A stretch of 46,095 nucleotides of DNA from CAZNMF01 sp035547155 (GTDB lineage: Bacteria > Acidobacteriota > Vicinamibacteria > Vicinamibacterales > SCN-69-37): the NCBI GenBank assembly GCA_035547155.1, contig DASZVJ010000200.1:1-46095 (forward strand), written 5' to 3'. Below, one piece after another: positions 31,007-38,936 of the stretch. Each line of letters begins with the position of its first letter. Position 1 is the first letter of the stretch. The notes under the pieces are model-generated. The model saw only the letters and a program-made list of their open reading frames with translations. It was not told the DNA's origin and made no database searches. The translations under genes and the position numbers were made by a program.

Positions 31007-32001
31007 TGCGCGCGGCCCGCCGGCGCGGGCGTTGCTGCGGCCGGAGGTGTCGGAGCTGTCAGCAATCCGCGCTGTCGCAGCCATGTCGCCAGCAGCGGAG
31101 GCCACGCGTTCAGCACCGGATCGTTCATGGCGAGGCCGACGCCGTGCGCCCCGGGCTCGAAGATGTGCAGCTCGGCCGGCACGCCGGCCTTTCGCAGCGC
31201 GAGATAGAAATAGACGCTGTTCTCCGCTGGCACCGTCGTGTCCGCGTTCGTGTGGAACAGGAACGTCGGCGGCGTGTCCTTCGTGACCTGGCGATCGTTC
31301 GAGAGATTGTCGAGCAGCGCGGGATCCGGCGACGGGCCGAGCAGATTGCGGAACGATCCCTGATGCGCGTACGGCGCAGCCGACATCACGACGGGATAGC
31401 CGAGGATCAGAAAGTCCGGACGGCTGCTCGCACGATCGATCGGATCGGTCGCGGACGGACTGCCCGCGTCGAAGTGCGTGCCGATGGTCGACGCCAGGTG
31501 ACCGCCGGCCGAGAAGCCCATGAAGCCGATGCGCGACGGATTGACGCGCGCCTGCTCGGCGAACGTCCGCACGATCCGCACGGCGCGCTGCGCGTCGCCG
31601 AGCTCGATCGGATGGTGATACGCCGGGCCGAGGCGGTACTTCAGGACGAACGCAGCGACGCCCAGCGAGTTCAGCCAGTTCGCGACCTGGCGTCCTTCGT
31701 GATTCATCGCCAGATTGCCGTAGCCGCCGCCGGGCGCCACGATCACCGCGGTGCCGGCGCCGCGTCCGTACACCGGATAGTAGGTGAGCGTCGGGATGTC
31801 GGCGTCGGCCGTCCCGGCCGCGCCTGGTGCGGGGCCGTTCCACAGACGGAACGTCTGCGGCTCCTGCGGATTGCCCTGCGACGCGGACCATGGCGCGGCG
31901 GCTGCAGCCGGAGTGGCTGCCGAGGTCGCCTGCGCGGCCGCAATGCCACCCGTGAGCATGACCGCACCGAGCACCAGCGCGGAAATCATGAGATGTCGCA
32001 T
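31003..32001 (-). CDS. Secreted alpha/beta hydrolase (acetyl esterase / BD-FAE-like)
   Basis: 332 residues with a signal peptide (LGAVMLTGGIAAA-QA, cut near 23). The domain has the oxyanion loop APGGGYGNLAMN, nucleophile S164 in GFSAGGH, acid D254 (TNADTTVP) and H286 (GAHGVG). The closest class by pattern is the BD-FAE/acetyl-xylan-esterase-like hydrolases that deacetylate or cleave plant polymers. A proline-rich tail ends the protein. It leads the operon with the amidase and hydrolase genes and is divergent from the TonB-dependent receptor, so the gene pair shares a 66-base promoter region. Confidence 0.85.
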   Translation of the reverse strand: MRHLMISALVLGAVMLTGGIAAAQATSAATPAAAAAPWSASQGNPQEPQTFRLWNGPAPGAAGTADADIPTLTYYPVYGRGAGTAVIVAPGGGYGNLAMNHEGRQVANWLNSLGVAAFVLKYRLGPAYHHPIELGDAQRAVRIVRTFAEQARVNPSRIGFMGFSAGGHLASTIGTHFDAGSPSATDPIDRASSRPDFLILGYPVVMSAAPYAHQGSFRNLLGPSPDPALLDNLSNDRQVTKDTPPTFLFHTNADTTVPAENSVYFYLALRKAGVPAELHIFEPGAHGVGLAMNDPVLNAWPPLLATWLRQRGLLTAPTPPAAATPAPAGRAQ

Positions 32002-32067
32002 AGTTGCTGCCGCAGTGTATCGCACCCGTTCCGCATACGAGTACGATAGGCGGTCGGAGAGAACGCC

Positions 32068-34449
32068 ATGCTCGCGCTCGTCGCTTTGTTGACCGCACAG
32101 TCGATTACCGGCCTCATTCCCGCGACCGCTTCGTCCGTCGCCGTTGCTCAGACCGCGGCGCCGGCCGATTCCGGTGTCGTCACGGGGATCGTTCGTGACA
32201 GCAGCGGATCGGTCGTCGTCGGCGCCACGATCATCGTTCGCGCCCAACCGCGCATCGAGGTCCGATCGGTGTCCGGGCCGGATGGGCGATTCTCGGTGAG
32301 CGCGCCCGCTGGCGCGATTACCGTCGTCGTGCGCGCCGATCGGTTTGCCGAAGCGACGCAGGCGCTGGCCGCCGGCGCGACGCGCACCGATCTCGCCATC
32401 ACGCTCGCGCCAGCGACGATCGCCGAAGCCGTGACGGTGACGCCGACGCGCGGCGAGCAGCGCATGGGCGACACCCCGGCGAGCGTCAACGTGATCGATC
32501 GCCGTCAGATCCGCCAGTCGCCGGCCGTCGTCGCCGACGACGTTCTGCGGCAGATGCCGACGTTCAGTCTGTTCCGCCGTACGAGCAGCCTGTCCTCGCA
32601 TCCGACGGCGCAGGGCGTGTCGCTGCGCGGCATCGGTCCGAGCGGCGTGAGCCGCACGCTCGTGCTCCTCGACGGCGTGCCGTTCAACGATCCGTTCGGC
32701 GGCTGGGTCTACTGGTCGCGCGTACCGCTCGAGAGCACCGATCGCATCGAGATGGTCGACGGCACGAGCTCGAGCCTCTACGGCAACTACGCCATGGGCG
32801 GCGTCATCAACATCGTCACGGCGCAGCCGACGCGCCGCACGCTCGAGGCCAGCACGCAGTTCGGCAATCTCAACACGCCGAAGTTCGACATGCGCGCGAG
32901 CGACGTCTGGGGCAAGCTCGGCGTCGTCGTCGAAGGCACGGCGTTCGACACGGACGGCTATCCGATCGTCGCCGCGAGCGAGCGCGGCGCGGTCGACACG
33001 AAAGCGGCGGTGAAGTTCGGCAACGCCAACGTGCGCTTGCAGTACGACATCAACGATCGCGTGCAGGCGTTCTTTCAGAGCGGCTACTTCCACGAGAAGC
33101 GCGACAACGGCAAGGTGAGCACGATCGACGGCACGCCGGAAGGCAACGACACGACGTGGAAGACGTTCAGCGGCGGCTTCACGGCGCGGCTCGCGAACGC
33201 GAGCACCGTCGAGGCGCGATTGTTCGGCGACGACGAGCTGTTCCACAGCAACTTTCTCGCGGTGCCCGCGGCGACGCCAGCGCGCAGCATCGGGCGTATG
33301 ACGCTGAACCAGACCGTGCCGACGACGAGCTTCGGCGGCATGACGCAGTGGTCGCGCGTCTACGGCACGCGCCACGCCGTGACGGCCGGCGTCGACTGGC
33401 GGCAGGTGACCGGCGACAGCCAGGAGGACGGTCTGGATGCGGTGCGCGGCGAGACGGTGACGCTGCATCGTGTGTCGGGCGGTCAGCAGCGCAGCGTCGG
33501 GTTCTTCGCGCAGGATCTCGTGTCCGTGTCGCCGAAGCTCACGCTGACGTTGAGCGTCCGTGGCGACCGGTGGCGCAGCTACGACGGCCACAACCTCGAG
33601 GTGAACGAGCCGTCCGGCACGCCGACGGCGAACAATGCGCCGGCGCTGCCGGATCGATCCGACACGGCGATCAGCCCTCGCGCGGCCGCGCTCTATCACC
33701 TCACCAATCGCGTGAGCGTGTGGGGCAGCATCGGATCGGGCTTCCGCGCGCCGACGCTCAACGAGCTCTATCGTCAGTTCCGCGTCGGCACCGTGCTGAC
33801 GCTCGCGAACAACCAGCTCGGTCCCGAGCGCCTGCTCGGCGGTGAGGCCGGTGTCCGCGTCGACGCGGCGCGCAATCTGTCGGTGCGCGTGACGTGGTTC
33901 GACAACGGTGTCAAGGATCCCGTGTCGAACGTGACGTTGTCGACCTCTGGCGCGAACGTCACCCAGCAGCGCCAGAATCTCGGCCGCACGGAGATCTGGG
34001 GCGTGCAGAACGACGTCGAGTACCGCATCGGCTCGGATTGGCGCGTGACGGCCGGCTATCTCTACAACCACGCGACGGTGACGTCGAATCCGGCGAACAC
34101 CGATCTCGAAGGGAAGTTCCTGCCGCAGGTGCCGGCGCATCGCGGATCCGTCGAGGTCGCGTACTCGAATCCGCGCCTGATCGATTTTGCGTTCGACGTG
34201 CAGGCGCTCGGTTCGCAGTTCGACGACGACCTCAACAGCCGCGTGGTGCCGGGCTACGACACTCCCGGTCTGCCGAAATACGCGATCGTGTCGTTCCGGG
34301 CGTCGCGCACGCTCGCGCGGAACGTCGACCTCTTCGTCGGCGCGCAGAACCTGCTGAACCAGACGTACTACGTGGGCACGCTGCCGACGACGATCGGCAC
34401 GCCGCGGATGATCAACGCCGGCGTGCGGGTGCGGGTGCACGGGCGGTAG
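32068..34449 (+). CDS. TonB-dependent outer-membrane receptor
   Basis: 793 residues. Signal peptide at 1-28 (LALVALLTAQSITGL ... AVAQ). A carboxypeptidase regulatory-like (CarboxypepD_reg) domain is at about 36-115 (GVVTGIVRDSSGSVVVGATI). The plug is at about 125-250 (QGVSLRGIGPSGVSRTLVLL, YGNYAMGGVINIVTAQP). The beta-barrel then runs to the C-terminus, which ends in INAGVRVRVHGR with no terminal aromatic. The barrel includes NLGRTEIWGVQNDVEY and LFVGAQNLLNQTYYVGT. It should import a large substrate using TonB/ExbBD. Start ATG has GGAGA upstream. Divergent from the esterase-amidase-hydrolase operon, which may process the imported compound. Confidence 0.95.
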   Translation: MLALVALLTAQSITGLIPATASSVAVAQTAAPADSGVVTGIVRDSSGSVVVGATIIVRAQPRIEVRSVSGPDGRFSVSAPAGAITVVVRADRFAEATQALAAGATRTDLAITLAPATIAEAVTVTPTRGEQRMGDTPASVNVIDRRQIRQSPAVVADDVLRQMPTFSLFRRTSSLSSHPTAQGVSLRGIGPSGVSRTLVLLDGVPFNDPFGGWVYWSRVPLESTDRIEMVDGTSSSLYGNYAMGGVINIVTAQPTRRTLEASTQFGNLNTPKFDMRASDVWGKLGVVVEGTAFDTDGYPIVAASERGAVDTKAAVKFGNANVRLQYDINDRVQAFFQSGYFHEKRDNGKVSTIDGTPEGNDTTWKTFSGGFTARLANASTVEARLFGDDELFHSNFLAVPAATPARSIGRMTLNQTVPTTSFGGMTQWSRVYGTRHAVTAGVDWRQVTGDSQEDGLDAVRGETVTLHRVSGGQQRSVGFFAQDLVSVSPKLTLTLSVRGDRWRSYDGHNLEVNEPSGTPTANNAPALPDRSDTAISPRAAALYHLTNRVSVWGSIGSGFRAPTLNELYRQFRVGTVLTLANNQLGPERLLGGEAGVRVDAARNLSVRVTWFDNGVKDPVSNVTLSTSGANVTQQRQNLGRTEIWGVQNDVEYRIGSDWRVTAGYLYNHATVTSNPANTDLEGKFLPQVPAHRGSVEVAYSNPRLIDFAFDVQALGSQFDDDLNSRVVPGYDTPGLPKYAIVSFRASRTLARNVDLFVGAQNLLNQTYYVGTLPTTIGTPRMINAGVRVRVHGR

Positions 34450-34452
34450 GGC

Positions 34453-34500
34453 GGGGACCAAGGGACCAAGGGACCAGGGGACCAAGGGACCAAGGGACGG
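34453..34500. repeat. Tandem AGGGACCA octamer array
   Basis: Six consecutive 8-base units: GGGGACCA, AGGGACCA, AGGGACCA, GGGGACCA, AGGGACCA, AGGGACGG. It lies directly downstream of the TonB receptor stop. An inverted, shorter array of the same unit lies at 36842-36865. Confidence 0.75.
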
Positions 34501-34523
34501 GAGAACCCACGTGCCCTTCAGAG

Positions 34524-34596
34524 GGCCGGACCTTTCGCCTTCGCGCAAGGCTTCGGCGAACCACCGTAGCCTCGGCGGAGGTGGTCAGGTCCGGCC
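34524..34596. repeat. Inverted repeat GGCCGGACCT ... AGGTCCGGCC
   Basis: Perfect 10-base arms at 34524-34533 and 34587-34596 bracket a region with TTCGCCTTCGCGCAAGGCTT and CGGCGGAGGTGG, which looks like a dispersed extragenic element. It ends 4 bases before the stop of the DsbA-like gene on the other strand. Confidence 0.6.
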
Positions 34597-34600
34597 GGAT

Positions 34601-35338
34601 CTACTGCGCCTGCGCGGCCACTGCGCTGAACGCCTTCTCGAACTCGCTGTAAGGCTGCGCGCCGGCGATCGCGCGGACGACGCGAATACGATCGGGACTG
34701 CCGTCGCGCACGCCGATGAAGAACGTGGGCGTGCCGGTCGCGCCGAGCTGCGTCACCGCCGCCACGCTCTCGCGAATGCCCGCCGTCGTGCGGCCGCTCG
34801 CGAGACACGCGCGAAAATCATCCATCTTCAGACCCGCGGCGGACGCCGCCGCGTCGAGCGCTGCGTCGGTGTGCGTGCCGGGCGCGCTGAACAGCCGGCT
34901 GTGAATCTCCCAGAACTTCTGCTGCTCGATGGCACAGTGTGCCGCTTCGTGCGCGCGAATCGAACCCGGATGCAGCGAGTCGATCGGGAAGTCGCGGAAG
35001 ACGTAGCGCACCTTGCCCGTGCGCACGTCGTTCGCCTCGATCTGCGGCATCGTCTGCGTGAAGTGCCGGATGCAGTACGGGCATTCGTAGTCGGCGAACT
35101 CGATCAGCGTGACCGGCGCGTCCGCCGAGCCGCGCGTGGGCGCGCCGGCGATGTCGATGACCGGGGTGCCGCGCGCGGCGTTCAGATCGGCCGCGAGCCG
35201 CTGCTGATTCGTGCGCAGCGACGCGACTTCCTGGCGCATCTGCAGCCAGACGGCGCCGGACACGGCGAGTGAGGCGATCGACAGGATCAGCGGCCAGGAG
35301 ATGGGACGACGTGGCGCGGGGCTTGACTCTGACGACAT
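34601..35338 (-). CDS. DsbA-like membrane-anchored thioredoxin protein
   Basis: 245 residues. An N-terminal membrane anchor (about 13-32: WPLILSIASLAVSGAVWL) is followed by a short coiled helix (QEVASLRTNQQRLAADLNAA) and a DsbA/thioredoxin domain. The active site is C86-P-Y-C89 (YECPYCIRHF) and the cis-proline loop is GATGTPTFFIG. It belongs to the thioredoxin-4 / DsbA-like group that oxidises or isomerises disulfides in the periplasm. No dsbB-type partner is seen. Divergent from pyruvate kinase with a 60-base gap. Confidence 0.92.
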   Translation of the reverse strand: MSSESSPAPRRPISWPLILSIASLAVSGAVWLQMRQEVASLRTNQQRLAADLNAARGTPVIDIAGAPTRGSADAPVTLIEFADYECPYCIRHFTQTMPQIEANDVRTGKVRYVFRDFPIDSLHPGSIRAHEAAHCAIEQQKFWEIHSRLFSAPGTHTDAALDAAASAAGLKMDDFRACLASGRTTAGIRESVAAVTQLGATGTPTFFIGVRDGSPDRIRVVRAIAGAQPYSEFEKAFSAVAAQAQ

Positions 35339-35398
35339 TTCACCTCTGCGACATTCTGGGTACGTTGCGAAGGGTCAAAGGGGATTGTACGCTCTCCC

Positions 35399-36793
35399 AT
35401 GCGCCGCACCCGCATCCTCGCCACGATCGGCCCCGCCTCGAACGACGCTCCGACCATCCAGGCCCTCATCGCTGCCGGCGCGGATGCGTTCCGGCTGAAC
35501 TTCTCGCACGGGAACGCCGACGCGCATGCCGAGACGTGCCGCGGTATTCGCGCTGTCGCAGAAGCGATGGGCCGCGACGTGGCGATCCTGCAGGACCTCG
35601 GCGGCCCGAAGATTCGCACCGGCCCGCTGAACGAGCCCATCGTCCTCGCCGCCGGCGATCACCTGACGATCGATCATGGCGAGTTCGTCGGCGCGCACGG
35701 CCGCATCGCGTGCTCGTTCGAGGCACTGTTCTCGTCGGTCTCGCCCGGCGATCGGCTGCTCATCGACGATGGCCGGATCGAGCTCGACGTCGAGACGGCG
35801 GCCGCCGATCGCATCATCGCGCGCGCGATCACCGGCGGGCAGATTCATGGCGGCAAGGGCATCAACGTGCCGACCGCGGCGCTCAAGACGTCCGCGCTCA
35901 CCGAAAAGGATCGGCGCGATCTCGTCGCCGGTATTGCGATGGGCGTCGATCTCGTCGCAGTCAGCTTCGTGCAGTCCGCGCGCGACATGGTCGACGTGCG
36001 AACCGCGGCAACGGCTGCGGGTGCGCCGGGGCTGCCGCTCATCGCGAAGATCGAGAAGCCGCGCGCCGTCGATCACATCGACGACATCATCGCGGTGTCC
36101 GACGGCTTGATGGTGGCGCGCGGCGATCTCGGCGTCGAGGTGCCGCTCGAGACGCTGCCGGCTGTGCAGAAGCGCATCGTGCAGGCTGCGCGACGCCGCG
36201 GCGTGCCGGTGATCCTCGCGACGCAGGTGCTCGAGTCGATGCGCACGGACCCGCGGCCGACGCGTGCAGAGGTGACCGACGCCGCGCATGCGGTCGACGA
36301 GCGCGTCGATGCGATCATGCTCGCCGGCGAGACGGCGTCAGGCGCGTATCCCGTGCGGGCGGTCACCGTGCTCGACGCGATCATCCGCGAAGCCGAAAAG
36401 ACGCAGACGCATCCGCTGGGATCGGTGCCGGAAGGCGGGCCGTGGAGCGCGCACTCGCGCGCGCTGTGCGAGGCCGCCGTCGCGCTCGCCAGCCGCGCGC
36501 ATGCCAAGGTCATCGTCGCGATGACGAAGGCGGGGAAGACGGCGCACCTGCTGGCGGCGCTTCGCCCCGAAGCGCGCATCCTCGCCGTCACGCCGCGACG
36601 CGAGATCGCCGCCGCGCTCGCGCTCGTCTGGGGCGTCACGCCCGTCGTCACCGAGCATCGCGCGATCGGCACCGTCCGGCAGCACTTGCTGATGCAGAAT
36701 CAGGTCTCGGCCGGCGACGTGATCGTCTTCGTCTCGGCGCACGCCATGCTCGGCCACGAGAACATCAACTTCGTCCACGTCGAGCAGGTATAG
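35399..36793 (+). CDS. pyk: Pyruvate kinase
   Basis: 464 residues with TIM-barrel pyruvate kinase features: RRTRILATIGPAS, FRLNFSHG (R32, N34, S36), QDLGGPKIRTG, a B domain at about 75-160, AKIEKPRAV (K217), MVARGDLGVEV, ATQVLESM and the C-terminal domain (VAMTKAGKTA). It converts phosphoenolpyruvate and ADP to pyruvate and ATP in glycolysis. The C-terminal domain ends early (INFVHVEQV) and looks slightly short. No clear Shine-Dalgarno sequence before the ATG. Probably monocistronic. Confidence 0.96.
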   Translation: MRRTRILATIGPASNDAPTIQALIAAGADAFRLNFSHGNADAHAETCRGIRAVAEAMGRDVAILQDLGGPKIRTGPLNEPIVLAAGDHLTIDHGEFVGAHGRIACSFEALFSSVSPGDRLLIDDGRIELDVETAAADRIIARAITGGQIHGGKGINVPTAALKTSALTEKDRRDLVAGIAMGVDLVAVSFVQSARDMVDVRTAATAAGAPGLPLIAKIEKPRAVDHIDDIIAVSDGLMVARGDLGVEVPLETLPAVQKRIVQAARRRGVPVILATQVLESMRTDPRPTRAEVTDAAHAVDERVDAIMLAGETASGAYPVRAVTVLDAIIREAEKTQTHPLGSVPEGGPWSAHSRALCEAAVALASRAHAKVIVAMTKAGKTAHLLAALRPEARILAVTPRREIAAALALVWGVTPVVTEHRAIGTVRQHLLMQNQVSAGDVIVFVSAHAMLGHENINFVHVEQV

Positions 36794-36841
36794 GCGGGCT
36801 GCGGGCTGCAGTCTGCCGTCCGCAGGCGGCGGGCGCCCTCT

Positions 36842-36865
36842 GGCCCCTTGGTCCCCTGGTCCCTA
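36842..36865. repeat. Inverted short AGGGACCA octamer array
   Basis: Read on the minus strand this is AGGGACCA, GGGGACCA, AGGGGCCA, the same octamer family as 34453-34500 but inverted. It lies just after pyk and touches the end of the 36863-37189 gene. Together the two arrays bracket the dsbA-like and pyk genes. Confidence 0.55.
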
Positions 36866-37189
36866 GCCTTCTTGTTCGATGACGAGCCGCAGCGGCATGC
36901 CGCCGGCGAAGAAGCCGACGCCGAGCAGCTTCGTCCAGATCGCGCGATTGATGAGCTGGAACGTGACGTGCTCGCCGGGCTGGACGGAGAACGAGACGGT
37001 CTTCCAGAACAGCGTGTTGTTCGAGCGAAGGCGATGCTGGCCGGGCGCGATGTCGAATGTCGCCGTGTCGCCGAACAACAACATGCGAGTCGGTCCGTCG
37101 TCGATGCGCGCGTAGATCTGGCGCTCGCGCACGTCGGTGACGTGATTGCGAATGAGTGTGACGGTGGCAGATGTCGCAGCGTTCGTCAT
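36863..37189 (-). CDS. Small beta-rich unknown protein
   Basis: 108 residues, not recognised. Alternating beta strands: QIYARIDDGPTRMLLFGD, TFDIAPGQHRLRSNN, FWKTVSFSVQPGEHVTFQLI. This is an all-beta domain like the PEGA or DUF2846 type seen in carbohydrate-binding or envelope proteins, though I cannot name it firmly. A hydrophobic end (LLGVGFFAGGMPL) could touch a membrane. No signal peptide. It lies 7 bases downstream of the SRPBCC gene and probably shares its transcript. Confidence 0.7.
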   Translation of the reverse strand: MTNAATSATVTLIRNHVTDVRERQIYARIDDGPTRMLLFGDTATFDIAPGQHRLRSNNTLFWKTVSFSVQPGEHVTFQLINRAIWTKLLGVGFFAGGMPLRLVIEQEG

Positions 37190-37196
37190 CGTCGAT

Positions 37197-37682
37197 CTAC
37201 TTCGAGTCTTCAGCGTAGCGTTTCAGCGCGATCAGCGAGACCTGCCAGCCGCGCGCAACGACGGCGTAGTAGCGGCGCCAGCGCGGCGAGGGCTCGTAGC
37301 CATCCTGGCGGACGTGCAGTTTGCAGCCTGCCGGATCGGGCTTGCACGAGATCTCGAGGACCATCGGTCCGATCGGCTCGCCTTGCGGCGGCACCCAGTA
37401 GGCCTGCGCGACGAGGAACTGCTCGCCCGGCCGCATCTCGACGATTGTGCCGTGAAAGACGCCGCCGAGCGCGCCGAGCACGTCATCGCGATACGGCGTC
37501 GTCGCCCATTCGATGGCATAGACGCCGAGGGGCACGGGCGTCGTCACCGAACGAACGGCCTGCCACCACGCCCGCAACGCGTCGGGCTGGAAGAAACACG
37601 CAAACACCGCCGCCGGCGGTGCGTTGATGACGAGATTCTGTTCGAATCGCTCATCCGGCTCGGGAATGGACGCTTTCGCCAC
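37197..37682 (-). CDS. SRPBCC (AHSA1/START-like) protein
   Basis: 161 residues from GTG 37682, preceded by CCGGAG at a good distance. SRPBCC fold: INAPPAAVFACFFQPDALRA, WWQAV, FHGTIVEMRPGEQFLV and a C-terminal helix GWQVSLIALKRYAEDSK. The family holds hydrophobic ligands or assists proteins (AHSA1 type). Whether this one is enzymatic is unknown. Short gap to the NamZ-like gene upstream (20 bases). No signal peptide. Confidence 0.85.
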   Translation of the reverse strand: MAKASIPEPDERFEQNLVINAPPAAVFACFFQPDALRAWWQAVRSVTTPVPLGVYAIEWATTPYRDDVLGALGGVFHGTIVEMRPGEQFLVAQAYWVPPQGEPIGPMVLEISCKPDPAGCKLHVRQDGYEPSPRWRRYYAVVARGWQVSLIALKRYAEDSK

Positions 37683-37702
37683 GATCAGACTCCGGAAGGA
37701 TC

Positions 37703-38866
37703 CTACCGGTACAGCAGGAATTTCTCTCGCACATCGAGGAAGCGCTCGACGGCAGGCGTCCAGCTCGCGGCCAGATCGGCGCCGGCCGTGCCGCGCTCCA
37801 ATCCTTCGCGCAACGCGCTCGATCCGTAGAGGATGTCGATCGGCGCGAGGGTGTGCTCGTACTCGTACGGCGGCTCGCGCCAGGCGAACGCGCGCGGATT
37901 GGCGGCGCGAAAGGCGTCGACCAGGGCGACGCCGGCTTCGACTGGACGGAAGGTCCGGCGATCCGTCACGTGAATCTGGCAGCCGCCGCACAGGGTCGTC
38001 GCATGTTTGTGGAACGTCGGCTCGAACATCGCCGGTCTGAAGTACACGCCTTCCAGACCGCGCGCGTTGAGCCGCGCGGCGAACGGTTCCGGATCGATCC
38101 ACGGTGCGCCGACGAGCTCGAACGGCCGCGTCGTCCCGCGTCCCTCAGACACATTCGTGCCTTCGAACAGCACCGTGCCCGGATAGACGATCGCGCTGTC
38201 GAGCGTCGGAATGTTCGGCGACGGCAGCACCCACGGCAGTTTCGTGTCGTCGAAGTAGTCGTCGCGCGACCAGTGTGGCATCTCGACGACTTCGAGCTTC
38301 GCGCCGATCCCGAAGTGCTCGTTAAACAGCGCCGCCAACTCGCCGATCGTCATGCCGTGTCGCATCGGAATCGGAAACTGGCCGACGAACGACTCGAAGC
38401 CGGGCTCGAGCATCGGGCCTTCGACGTCGACGCCGCCGATCGGATTCGGCCGATCGCAGACGACGACGGGGAGGTTGTGCGTGCGCGCGGCCCGCAGGCA
38501 GTTGGCCATCGTGTAGATGTAGGTGTAGATGCGCGTGCCGACGTCCTGCAGATCGACGACGAGGGCGTCGAGCCCGGTCAGCATCTCCGCGGTCGGCTCG
38601 CGCGTTTCGCTATAGAGGGAATAGATCGGAATCTGCCGCCGCGCGTCTCGCGCGTGATCGGACTCGATCATGTTCTCCTGCACGGCCGATCGAAAGCCGT
38701 GCTGAGGACCGAAGATCGCGCCAACCGTCACGCCGCTCTGCTCGGCGCGATCGATCGCGTGCTCGAACCGTGCGTTGATCGACGCCGGATTGACGACGAG
38801 GCCGACGGTGCGGCCCTTGAGGAGCTGGCGATCGAAGAGGACGTCTGAACCTAAGACAAAAGACAT
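37703..38866 (-). CDS. DUF1343 / NamZ-type exo-beta-N-acetylmuramidase
   Basis: 387 residues with the DUF1343 hallmarks: VNPASINARFEH, FGPQHGFR, IYSLYS, DLQDVGTRIYTYIYTM, RPNPIGG, GPMLEPGF, RHGMTIGEL and EGTNVSEGRGTTRPFE. Characterised NamZ enzymes release N-acetylmuramic acid from muropeptide fragments. No signal peptide is visible here, so it may act on recycled cell-wall fragments in the cytoplasm. The ATG is preceded by GGAACCCAGA, inside the GAACCC repeat shared with the end of ligD. Confidence 0.93.
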   Translation of the reverse strand: MSFVLGSDVLFDRQLLKGRTVGLVVNPASINARFEHAIDRAEQSGVTVGAIFGPQHGFRSAVQENMIESDHARDARRQIPIYSLYSETREPTAEMLTGLDALVVDLQDVGTRIYTYIYTMANCLRAARTHNLPVVVCDRPNPIGGVDVEGPMLEPGFESFVGQFPIPMRHGMTIGELAALFNEHFGIGAKLEVVEMPHWSRDDYFDDTKLPWVLPSPNIPTLDSAIVYPGTVLFEGTNVSEGRGTTRPFELVGAPWIDPEPFAARLNARGLEGVYFRPAMFEPTFHKHATTLCGGCQIHVTDRRTFRPVEAGVALVDAFRAANPRAFAWREPPYEYEHTLAPIDILYGSSALREGLERGTAGADLAASWTPAVERFLDVREKFLLYR

Positions 38867-38936
38867 TCTGGGTTCCGGGGTTCTCGGTTCTGCGGTTCCG
38901 GGTTCTGGTTCTCGGTTCTGCGTTCTAGGTTCTGGG
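38867..38936. repeat. GGTTCT/GAACCC tract spanning the ligD end and namZ leader
   Basis: About ten degenerate copies of GGTTCT or GGTTCC at 6-8 base intervals. On the minus strand the tract reads CAGAACC. It fills the leader of namZ (start 38866) and continues across the stop (CTA at 38925-38927) and final codons of the ligD-like gene. Confidence 0.7.

Noticed and set aside
31003..34548. An 1181-codon minus-strand frame covering the TonB receptor region
   Set aside because: Only its last third (from 32001 down) is real, as the secreted esterase. The rest is antisense to the receptor with signal-less, charged composition, so I start the gene at 32001.
35269..36882. A 537-codon frame overlapping pyk
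   Set aside because: The correct frame encodes pyruvate kinase with all barrel motifs; the overlap frame is a shadow.
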